Source: JBDKGH01 sp039798265 (lineage in GTDB: Bacteria > Bacteroidota > Bacteroidia > Flavobacteriales_D > Sanyastnellaceae). From it: a DNA stretch of 5,813 bases. The notes below the pieces were generated by a model. That model did not search any database. It worked only from the letters and a program-made list of their open reading frames with translations, and had not been told where the DNA came from. The DNA lies in contig JBDKGH010000079.1 in the NCBI GenBank assembly GCA_039798265.1, forward strand, positions 1 to 5,813, in the 5' to 3' direction. Made by a program: the position numbers and the translations under genes. Positions 1 to 5,813 of this stretch are shown here, piece after piece (position 1 is the stretch's first letter; every line of letters starts with the position of its first letter).

Positions 1-2444
1 TTGTTCTTCGGATCAAGCATCTTGATGAGGCGGTTCACGTATTCTACCTGTAAGTTCTGACGGAAGGTGTTCACATTGCCTTTGCTGTCTGCACTGAAAA
101 TGGAATTGGTTAAATCCATCATCACCTCGTCGATGCTATAGGTGTTGCCGTAGAGTTTGCTATCGGTAACACGCTCTAGCACTGCGGGGTGCAACAAGTG
201 ATTCAAGCATTCTTTCTGCATGGCCAAGGCACGCTCATGAATGTCTGGATCTTCATTCTCTGGGAAGTGATTGAAGCCACGGCGCTGCTCGAGCAAATAG
301 TTGTACAAAGAGGTTGGTGCGTCAAAGGCATTCGGCGCAAAGGCATATTTTTCCAAAGCCTTCATCGCCGCTTTTTGTTTTTCTTTTGATACCGGCTCAA
401 ATGGACGCTTGCTGGTTTTTTGTCCACTGTAACTGCGGTCGTAATGAACGCCGGCTATCTGGCGCGTCATCACGCGGATCTGAGTGGCATATTCGCCGCT
501 GGCAATCAAGTAGGCTTGTAGCAGTTCTTGGTAGCTCTCGTTGCCTTGTATGAGCTTGTCTTTCAAACGCGGCATAATGGCATTCACCAATTCGCAACGA
601 TCAACGGCATAGGCCACAGGATCGTTCGTGAGGTCGTAGATGTTTACATCCGGATCAATACCGTGTCCGCTCGAACGCATATCATCGGCATCGTTACCGT
701 AAGCTAAACGTGGATCGGTGCTGCGATCGGTAATTTTCTTTAAGCGATCGGCTTCCGCTTGTTCATTATCCAAGGCTGCTGAATAGCCGTATTCAATCAC
801 CCAAAAGTCATACGGACCAGGATTCACATCGCAATACAAGCCTTGTTGTTTTGGATCCAATTGATAGTTGAAAGCAGGATATTCCATAATGGAATTGGCT
901 AACCCAAATTCGAGGGTACGCTTCGGATCTTTCACATCTTCCATGGAGCTCATGGTGCTTGCGCGCATGTTGTGCGTAAGGCCGAGCGTATGACCTACTT
1001 CGTGCAGCACCAAACGATAGAGCAACTGATTGGCCACGTCTTTTTTCACTGCATCACCAGCGCCAAAGGCATCGGCAGCAGCGCTACCAAAAATCATGTG
1101 GTGATTAGACATCGAAGAAGCTGAGCACAAAAATGGATTGCGATTGAATACCGCTCGCTCCTGCTCTAGCGCTTCGTCCGTCATAAAGCCAGTAGATTTA
1201 AAAACCTTTTCGGCATTCACGCGGTTAACGATGGCTACAAATTCGAGCATAATATCAGCGCCCAAAATTTCGCCCGTGCGCGGATTCACAAAGCTAGGAC
1301 CGTAACCACCGAATGGCGGCGCAGGTGTAGAAGTCCAACGCAATACATTGTAGCGCACATCGCCCGCGCTCCACGTAGCATCGTCGGGTTGTTCCAAACA
1401 CACCACGGCGTTTTTAAATCCAGCCGCTTCAAAGGCTACATTCCAGCGCTCGCAAGCTTCTTTGATAATGGGGCGAAACTCTTGCGGAGTCGTATTTTCA
1501 ATCCAGAACGTAATCGGTTTTACCGGTTCAGACAAAGCGGCGTTTTTATCTTTTTTCTCCAAATTCCAACGGTGAATCACATCGCGGTAATTCGCCGCTT
1601 CAAAGCTGGTCATGTCGTTTACTTGTGTAGAAAAATAACCAATGCGCGGATCGTCGAAACGCGGTTTGAAATTGTTTTGAGGAAGCTCCAGAATGGTGTG
1701 TTGGTAGCGCACCGTTACGTTACGCGCATCCGCCAAAGCGTCGCTGTTCATGGATGGGCTATTGTTTTCATACACATAACTCACCGACACTTCCGTGTTT
1801 TCCGGATAGTTATTGATCGCATCCAAGCGCGTTTTAGAAGCCGACAAGCTTCCTAAAACTTGAGGCATACCCGGCATGGAAGGATATTTAATGATTTGAA
1901 ATTTCTCTGAAAGGAACACCGCATCGCCATCGATCAAAAAAGAACTCTTGTCCTTTTTCACCGCTTCAATCTTTTCGCTGGCCAAAACCGGATCGTTGAT
2001 ATTCGCATCGGCCGATTTGCTGAGGTTGTTGTTCGGATCAAAATAGAAACCCGTATTCTCTTGAATGATGCTCAGCTTTTCAAAATCCTTTTGGAAGCGA
2101 ATGATTTTGCTATCGCCAAAACTTCCGCGGAAATAACCGCTTTCCACTGGCGCATCTACGATGTGGTTGAAATAGATGTACTCTTTGTTGAGTTGATCAG
2201 CGCGCACTTCGAGGTAGGTTTTACCCGAAACCGTGTCGCGGTAAAGCGTAAAAAGACCATCGATCTTGGTGCATTTTTTCACCAAATCAGCGAACTTGTC
2301 CTCTTCCTTTTTTTCTTCTTTGGCTACCGCTTCTTTCTTTGACTTGGACTTTCGTTCTTTTTTCAAGTCCTTTTGAGCAAATGCGGGGGAGATTGATAAA
2401 CCCAATGCCAGTAGGCTGGCGAGGGCTTTATGATTCCATTTCAT
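1..2444 (-). CDS. Secreted zinc-dependent metalloprotease (DUF5118/DUF5117/DUF4953 type), 3' end cut by window
   Basis: The minus-strand frame is open from the ATG at 2444 to the left edge: 814 codons and no stop, so the C-terminus lies outside. The start is supported by a signal peptide directly behind it: a K-containing n-region, a hydrophobic stretch LASLLALGLSI, and a likely cleavage after AFA (residues 23/24). A Lys/Glu-rich linker (about 25-50) follows. The segment from about 50 to 290 (KIDGLFTLYRD, then YIYFNHIVDAP) resembles the DUF5118/DUF5117 N-terminal part of this family. The catalytic region has RYNVLRW (364-370), then a Gly/Pro-rich loop, then the zinc site HEVGHTLGLTHN (481-492). 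H481, H485 and H491 are the expected ligands and E482 the general base. The IMEYP segment (M520) looks like a metzincin Met-turn. All expected active-site residues are present, so the enzyme should be active, in the periplasm or outside the cell. The substrate is unknown. Family members are not much longer than this, so probably only a few tens of residues are missing (inference). Confidence 0.93.
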   Translation of the reverse strand, partial: MKWNHKALASLLALGLSISPAFAQKDLKKERKSKSKKEAVAKEEKKEEDKFADLVKKCTKIDGLFTLYRDTVSGKTYLEVRADQLNKEYIYFNHIVDAPVESGYFRGSFGDSKIIRFQKDFEKLSIIQENTGFYFDPNNNLSKSADANINDPVLASEKIEAVKKDKSSFLIDGDAVFLSEKFQIIKYPSMPGMPQVLGSLSASKTRLDAINNYPENTEVSVSYVYENNSPSMNSDALADARNVTVRYQHTILELPQNNFKPRFDDPRIGYFSTQVNDMTSFEAANYRDVIHRWNLEKKDKNAALSEPVKPITFWIENTTPQEFRPIIKEACERWNVAFEAAGFKNAVVCLEQPDDATWSAGDVRYNVLRWTSTPAPPFGGYGPSFVNPRTGEILGADIMLEFVAIVNRVNAEKVFKSTGFMTDEALEQERAVFNRNPFLCSASSMSNHHMIFGSAAADAFGAGDAVKKDVANQLLYRLVLHEVGHTLGLTHNMRASTMSSMEDVKDPKRTLEFGLANSIMEYPAFNYQLDPKQQGLYCDVNPGPYDFWVIEYGYSAALDNEQAEADRLKKITDRSTDPRLAYGNDADDMRSSGHGIDPDVNIYDLTNDPVAYAVDRCELVNAIMPRLKDKLIQGNESYQELLQAYLIASGEYATQIRVMTRQIAGVHYDRSYSGQKTSKRPFEPVSKEKQKAAMKALEKYAFAPNAFDAPTSLYNYLLEQRRGFNHFPENEDPDIHERALAMQKECLNHLLHPAVLERVTDSKLYGNTYSIDEVMMDLTNSIFSADSKGNVNTFRQNLQVEYVNRLIKMLDPKN

Positions 2445-2493
2445 GGTTCTTTGATATTTAAGGCTTATGATTGGTGCAAGCTAATTCATTCTC

Positions 2494-2510
2494 TTGAAAG
2501 TGCCTTTCAA
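2494..2510. repeat. Perfect 7-bp inverted repeat, TTGAAAG-tgc-CTTTCAA
   Basis: The arms TTGAAAG (2494-2500) and CTTTCAA (2504-2510) are exact reverse complements around a 3-base centre. The repeat ends 49 bp before the metalloprotease start codon, on that gene's upstream side. It could be a regulator's operator or a short hairpin in the 5' leader. It has no U-run, so it is a poor terminator candidate. The 9-mer TGAAAGTGC that covers most of the left arm and the centre recurs at 2537-2545. Only the symmetry is seen; a function is inference. Confidence 0.4.
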
Positions 2511-2605
2511 ATTTGATAAGCGGACAAAATGGAGGATGAAAGTGCTGCCTCTTTTTGCTGTATTGATGCGTATTTCGCTTGCTTTGTGACAAAACACGAA
2601 GGTTG

Positions 2606-2624
2606 ATCTGACAAGAAGTCAGAT
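2606..2624. promoter_or_regulatory. Perfect 7-bp inverted repeat upstream of htpG, possible operator
   Basis: The site reads ATCTGACAAGAAGTCAGAT: arms ATCTGAC (2606-2612) and GTCAGAT (2618-2624) around a 5-base centre. It ends 54 bp before the htpG start codon, where an operator or promoter-proximal element could sit. It matches none of the classical heat-shock repressor sites known to me: CIRCE for HrcA (TTAGCACTC-N9-GAGTGCTAA), the CtsR heptamer repeat, or the HspR HAIR element. Because htpG is usually stress-induced, a role in heat-shock control is a reasonable guess but is unproven. Confidence 0.42.
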
Positions 2625-2678
2625 ATTGATGCTTGGCATATCAATTGAAAACAGCGGCCTTCGTTAAAAAACACAGCA

Positions 2679-4550
2679 ATGCAACAAGGTACTATATCCG
2701 TTCAAACAGAGAACATTTTCCCCATCATCAAAAAATTCCTTTACAGCGATCATGAGATTTTTCTTCGTGAATTGGTGAGTAATGCTGTAGATGCGTGTCA
2801 AAAAGTAAACACCCTCTCTAAACTGGGCGAAATACCCAGTCCGGCTCAAGAAGCTCGGGTGAGTGTAAAGCTCGACCAAGAAGCCAAAACCATCACCATT
2901 AGCGACAATGGTATAGGGATGACCGCTGAAGAAGTGGACAAATACATCAATCAAATTGCGTTTTCAGGTGCAGAAGAGTTTGTGAGCAAATACAAGGATG
3001 CGCAGATCATTGGCCATTTCGGTTTGGGTTTTTACTCAGCCTTTATGGTGGCCAAACACGTAGAAATCCATTCCCTTTCGCACAAAACAGGCAGTGAAGC
3101 CATCCTTTGGACTTGCGATGGTTCGCCCAATTTCACCCTCGCTAAAGGAGAAAAAACAACACCCGGAACCGACATCGTGCTTCACCTCGCTGACGATTCA
3201 TTAGAATTCAATGATGAGCAGCGCTTAGAAGGCATCTTGGAAAAGTACTGCAAGTTCATGCCCGTTTCCATTCAATGGGGCACCAAATCAGAATGGATAG
3301 ATGATGCTTCTGGCGAGTTGGATGAAAAAGGCAATCCGAAGAAGGTAGAAGTGCAAGTGGACAACATCATCAACAATACCTCTCCCCTATGGATGAAAAA
3401 GCCCGCCGATTTGACCGACGAAGATTATGGTCAATTCTACCGTGAGCTTTACCCCATGACCTTTGAAGAGCCTTTGTTCCACATCCATGTGAATGTAGAT
3501 TACCCCTTCAACTTGACCGGTATTCTGTTTTTCCCTCGATTGAAAAATCAAATGGAATTGCAGAAAAACAAAGTGCAGCTTTACAGCAATCAAGTGTTCA
3601 TTACCGATGAGGTAAAAAATATTCTCCCCGACTTTTTGACCATGTTGCATGGCGTGGTGGATTCACCCGATATTCCACTAAACGTATCGCGCAGCTATTT
3701 GCAAGAAGATGGCAACGTGAAGAAAATATCAGGTCACATTACGAAAAAAGTAGCCGATAAGTTGGGCAGCATGTACACCAACGACCGCGCAGACTTTGAG
3801 CAAAAATGGGACGATATCGGCGTGTTCATTCAGTACGGTATGTTGACAGAAGAAAAGTTCTACGATAAAGCCAAAGACTTTTTCTTACTCAAGTCAACGG
3901 ACGACAAATACTACACGATCGAAGAATTAAAAGAAGCGATCAAGGATACCCAGAAAGACAAAAAAGGCGACACCATTGTTCTTTACTGCACTGACCGCAA
4001 AGAGCAGCACTCCTTTGTACAATCGGCCAATGAGCGTGGTTATGTAGTGGTTGAAATGAACTCGCCACTGGCCTCGCACTTGATGTCGCACTTGGAGCGC
4101 AAATTCTCACAAGTTCAATTTAAGCGTGTGGATTCCGATGTATTGGATAAGCTGATTGAAAAAGAAGAGAACCTTCCAGGAGCCTTGAGTGAAGAACAGA
4201 AAAACACCTTGAAGCCCATTTTCGAATCGTTGGTAGATACCAAAACCTACCATGTTCAATTTGAGAATATGAGCCCGAACGATGCGCCTTTCGTGATTAC
4301 GCAAAATGAATTTATGCGTCGCATGAAAGAACAAAGCATGATGGGTGGCGGCGGATTTTATGGCACCTTGCCCGACACGTATAACATTGTGGCCAACACC
4401 AATCACCCGTTGATGGAGAAGCTGTTGAGCAATAATGAAACCGCTCAAATCAGCGCGAAACAGGCCATAGACCTCGCTTTGTTGGCCAAGGGCCTTCTCA
4501 AAGGAGAAGACTTAACGAAGTTCATCGCCACAGCGGTAAGCCGACTTTAA
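2679..4550 (+). CDS. htpG: Molecular chaperone HtpG (bacterial Hsp90)
   Basis: This is a complete 623-residue protein, about the length of E. coli HtpG (624). HtpG is a dimeric, ATP-driven cytosolic chaperone that remodels client proteins, often together with the DnaK system. The N-terminal GHKL ATPase domain (about 1-215) has the N-box LRELVSNAVDAC with E31 (catalytic base) and N35 (Mg-binding), DNGIGM (76-81, D76 contacting adenine), and the lid/glycine loop GHFGLGFYSAF (112-122). The middle domain carries IPLNVSRSYLQ, where R338 is the conserved arginine that reaches the ATP gamma-phosphate. The C-terminal dimerisation domain has the Met/Gly-rich MRRMKEQSMMGGGGFYG segment and ends without the eukaryotic MEEVD tail, as expected for bacteria. 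The start fits the family, since the conserved ENIFPIIKK block begins at residue 11. No Shine-Dalgarno is visible. The gene is divergent from the metalloprotease and separated by 86 bp from lemA, so it is probably its own transcription unit. Confidence 0.98.
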   Translation: MQQGTISVQTENIFPIIKKFLYSDHEIFLRELVSNAVDACQKVNTLSKLGEIPSPAQEARVSVKLDQEAKTITISDNGIGMTAEEVDKYINQIAFSGAEEFVSKYKDAQIIGHFGLGFYSAFMVAKHVEIHSLSHKTGSEAILWTCDGSPNFTLAKGEKTTPGTDIVLHLADDSLEFNDEQRLEGILEKYCKFMPVSIQWGTKSEWIDDASGELDEKGNPKKVEVQVDNIINNTSPLWMKKPADLTDEDYGQFYRELYPMTFEEPLFHIHVNVDYPFNLTGILFFPRLKNQMELQKNKVQLYSNQVFITDEVKNILPDFLTMLHGVVDSPDIPLNVSRSYLQEDGNVKKISGHITKKVADKLGSMYTNDRADFEQKWDDIGVFIQYGMLTEEKFYDKAKDFFLLKSTDDKYYTIEELKEAIKDTQKDKKGDTIVLYCTDRKEQHSFVQSANERGYVVVEMNSPLASHLMSHLERKFSQVQFKRVDSDVLDKLIEKEENLPGALSEEQKNTLKPIFESLVDTKTYHVQFENMSPNDAPFVITQNEFMRRMKEQSMMGGGGFYGTLPDTYNIVANTNHPLMEKLLSNNETAQISAKQAIDLALLAKGLLKGEDLTKFIATAVSRL

Positions 4551-4636
4551 AACACTAACAAACAGAATCAAACAATCAAAAAAATAGTAATATTACACGT
4601 TCAAAAACCAACGAACAGAACGTTAAACTCAACACA
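4551..4636 (+). promoter_or_regulatory. A-rich lemA leader, with a weak inverted repeat
   Basis: The gap between htpG and lemA is strongly A-rich and T-poor on the coding strand. It has no GC-rich hairpin with a U-run, so no intrinsic terminator for htpG can be called and read-through into lemA is possible. TAATATTA (4588-4595) could serve as a -10-like element, but no partner element is clear. The 6-bp arms ACGTTC (4597-4602) and GAACGT (4618-4623), 15 bases apart, could pair just before the lemA start. A-rich leaders without a Shine-Dalgarno are common in Bacteroidota. Confidence 0.3.
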
Positions 4637-5233
4637 ATGAATAAACTCACCCTTTCAGTAGTCATCTTACTTCTTGTTATAGTAGGCGGCTTTGCCATGT
4701 TTTACTTCTATGGCACTAGCGTTTATGATGGCGCCGTTAAACGTCAAGAAGTAGTCAATGAATCTTGGGGTAATGTGCAAGCGGCCTACCAACGTCGTGC
4801 GGATTTGATCCCTAACTTGGTAGCCACCGTTCAAGGAGCGGCAGAAAATGAAAAACAGATCTTGGTAGATGTAACCAATGCCCGCAGCGGTATTTCTAAA
4901 GCTACCACTCCTGGCGAGTTGGAGCAACAAGGAAACATTTTGAACCGTTCTATTGCCGTTATTTTTGAGCGATACCCAGAGATCCGTGCTACTGAAAACT
5001 TCGGTATGCTTCAGTCGCAGTTAGAAGGCACTGAAAACCGCATTAACACTGAGCGTACCCGATACAACGAATCTGTAAAAGATTTCAATACTTACGTTCG
5101 TGGCTTTTGGAAAAGCAAAGCTTTGGGTCTTGTGAGTAGCGGCGACGACAACTTCGCCAAACGCGAAATGTTTGAAGCTAAACCAGGCTCAGAAGACGCT
5201 CCAAAAGTTGACTTTTCTAAAGAAAAACAATAA
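4637..5233 (+). CDS. lemA: LemA family membrane-anchored protein
   Basis: This 198-residue protein has the usual LemA length and layout. One N-terminal transmembrane segment (about 5-25, LTLSVVILLLVIVGGFAMFYF) is followed by the helical LemA domain (about 30-175). Family hallmarks are the ESWGNVQAAYQRRADLIPNLVATVQG region (RRADLIPNL at 53-61), the block YPEIRATENF (113-122), the segment LEGTENRI (129-136), and a following RTRYNESVKDFN stretch. The tail past about 180 is charged and probably disordered. LemA proteins are membrane-tethered helical bundles whose biochemical role is not established. They often sit next to TPM-domain or peptidase genes, as here. The start is the only one that includes the anchor. 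The stop overlaps the next start (TAATG), pointing to an operon and translational coupling. Confidence 0.95.
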   Translation: MNKLTLSVVILLLVIVGGFAMFYFYGTSVYDGAVKRQEVVNESWGNVQAAYQRRADLIPNLVATVQGAAENEKQILVDVTNARSGISKATTPGELEQQGNILNRSIAVIFERYPEIRATENFGMLQSQLEGTENRINTERTRYNESVKDFNTYVRGFWKSKALGLVSSGDDNFAKREMFEAKPGSEDAPKVDFSKEKQ

Positions 5234-5691
5234 TGGCCAGCACATCTTTGGCCGACTCATTACTCTCTGACGAGCAACGCAGCATTATTGAATCAGCGAT
5301 TCAACATGCTGAGTTGCGCACGTCAGGAGAAATACGCGTTCACCTCGACGATTTTTGCGACGAACAGGTGCTCGATCGTGCAGCTTATGTGTTCGCTCAA
5401 CTTGAGATGCACCGCACAGAACAGCGCAATGGCGTGCTCATATACGTTGCCCTTCAAGATCGCAAATTGGCCATCATCGGCGACCAAGGAATCCATGCCA
5501 AAGTAGGCGCTGGATTCTGGAACAGCACCTTCGATTTGATTGTTAGCCACATGAAAAAAGACGAATGGGTAGAAGGACTTTGCGCCGGTGTGATGAAAGC
5601 CGGAGAAGAACTTAAAAAACACTTTCCTCGAGCGAGCGACGATGTAAACGAACTATCCAATACCATTACCACCGGTAAAATCAAATCATAA
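5233..5691 (+). CDS. Soluble TPM-domain protein (YgcG-like phosphatase-type fold)
   Basis: The 152-residue product is essentially one TPM domain (about 12-140). Typical features are an early helix ending in TSGEIRV (30-36), the segment LEMHRTEQRNGVLIYVA (57-73), then the core DRKLAIIGDQGIH (76-88), and near the C-terminus HFPRASDDVNEL. There is no signal peptide and no hydrophobic segment, so it should be cytoplasmic. TPM (TLP18.3/Psb32/MOLO-1) domains have been reported with acid-phosphatase activity in plant TLP18.3, but the function in bacteria is unclear. The ATG lies in the overlap TAATG with lemA, and no Shine-Dalgarno is seen, so translation may depend on ribosomes finishing lemA. Another TPM-like gene follows two bases after its stop. 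Confidence 0.9.
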   Translation: MASTSLADSLLSDEQRSIIESAIQHAELRTSGEIRVHLDDFCDEQVLDRAAYVFAQLEMHRTEQRNGVLIYVALQDRKLAIIGDQGIHAKVGAGFWNSTFDLIVSHMKKDEWVEGLCAGVMKAGEELKKHFPRASDDVNELSNTITTGKIKS

Positions 5692-5693
5692 TC

Positions 5694-5813
5694 ATGCGTT
5701 ATTTTATCGGTTTTTTCCTTTTCTTATTTTCTACTTCCCTTTTTGCACAAGGCATAGAAGAGTGCTTTCCTCCCAAAGATGAAATGCATTTGGTGTATGA
5801 TGCAGCCCACGTA
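5694..5813 (+). CDS. Exported TPM-domain (YgcG-type) protein, N-terminal fragment
   Basis: Only the first 40 codons are in the window and the frame runs off the right edge. Residues 1-18 form a signal peptide (MRYFIGFFLFLFSTSLFAQ) with a likely cleavage after LFA. The mature start, with CFPPKDEMHLVYDAAHV, resembles the start of YgcG-type TPM proteins, in which a Pro-rich stretch leads into a V-x-D-x-A-x-V segment just before the TPM domain. There is no lipobox cysteine near the cleavage site. The gene starts two bases after the stop of the soluble TPM gene and so is very likely in the same operon. Such proteins often end in transmembrane segments or a Gly-rich tail, but that part is not visible. 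The signal peptide and operon placement are firm; the TPM assignment rests on about 15 residues and the neighbourhood. Confidence 0.72.
   Translation, partial: MRYFIGFFLFLFSTSLFAQGIEECFPPKDEMHLVYDAAHV

Larger units (their letters stand above)
2445..2678. promoter_or_regulatory. Divergent intergenic region between metalloprotease gene and htpG
   Basis: These 234 bp separate two start codons that point away from each other, so both promoters should lie here unless one gene belongs to a longer transcript. Neither start has a clear Shine-Dalgarno: the bases before the metalloprotease ATG read AAAGAACC and those before the htpG ATG read AACACAGCA. I could not find a convincing match to the Bacteroidota promoter pattern (TTTG, then TAnnTTTG) on either strand, so no promoter is placed. 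Two perfect inverted repeats, listed separately, are the only clear structure. Confidence 0.6.

Noticed and set aside
1389..1856. 155-residue plus-strand open frame
   Set aside because: It lies entirely antisense to the metalloprotease gene, whose frame is continuous, has a signal peptide and a zinc motif. The plus-strand translation has no recognisable domain and looks like a shadow.
2061..2342. 93-residue plus-strand open frame with a Phe-rich end
   Set aside because: It is antisense to the start of the metalloprotease gene; the Phe run is just the complement of the Lys/Glu-rich linker codons.
2583..2593. TTTGT-g-ACAAA mini-palindrome
   Set aside because: The 5-bp arms are too short to stand out in AT-rich intergenic DNA, and it does not complete a TGTGA-N6-TCACA type CRP/Fnr site.
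2529..2606. 25-codon plus-strand frame (MEDESAASFCCIDAYF...) in the intergenic region
   Set aside because: Very short, no ribosome binding site, no similarity I recognise, and its stop runs into the htpG-side palindrome. It could be a leader peptide but nothing supports that.
4107..4448. 113-residue minus-strand open frame inside htpG
   Set aside because: It is antisense to a conserved part of htpG with no independent support; this is a shadow frame.
4550..4600. Possible htpG terminator
   Set aside because: No GC-rich stem followed by a T-run on the plus strand; the segment is A-rich and unstructured.
1..5813. Mobile element, CRISPR, tRNA/rRNA or defence system
   Set aside because: No transposase, integrase, regularly spaced repeats or RNA-gene signature was seen, and coding space is filled by housekeeping and envelope-type genes with similar codon usage.

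Overview
The window looks like ordinary chromosomal DNA from a member of the Bacteroidota. The evidence is the family-level look of the proteins: an HtpG of the Bacteroidota type (GHFGLGFYSAF loop, VSNAVDAC N-box), and a large secreted metalloprotease of the DUF5118/DUF5117/DUF4953 type. None of the five start codons is preceded by a convincing Shine-Dalgarno sequence, which is also usual in that phylum. I would not name a genus.

Layout: positions 1-2444 (minus strand) hold a secreted zinc metalloprotease whose 3' end runs off the left edge, with 814 codons visible. A 234-bp divergent intergenic region (2445-2678) separates it from htpG and contains two perfect 7-bp-arm inverted repeats. One lies about 50 bp from each of the two start codons. 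htpG (2679-4550, plus strand) is complete and encodes the bacterial Hsp90 chaperone. An AT-rich, A-biased gap of 86 bp (4551-4636) follows and contains a weak inverted repeat. Then comes a tight plus-strand cluster: lemA (4637-5233), a soluble TPM-domain protein (5233-5691, overlapping the lemA stop by one base), and the start of a second, exported TPM-like (YgcG-type) protein (5694 to the right edge), two bases after the preceding stop.

How the genes relate: LemA and TPM-domain proteins are a widely recurring envelope-associated pair. Here the cluster has one anchored LemA, one TPM protein without a signal peptide and one probably exported TPM protein, so the products may act on both sides of the inner membrane. 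The metalloprotease and htpG are divergently transcribed from a shared intergenic region, but nothing in the sequence shows that they are functionally linked.

I see no mobile element, CRISPR array, RNA gene or clear new system. The most useful leads are the intergenic palindromes, especially the one in front of htpG, and the two-TPM arrangement behind lemA.
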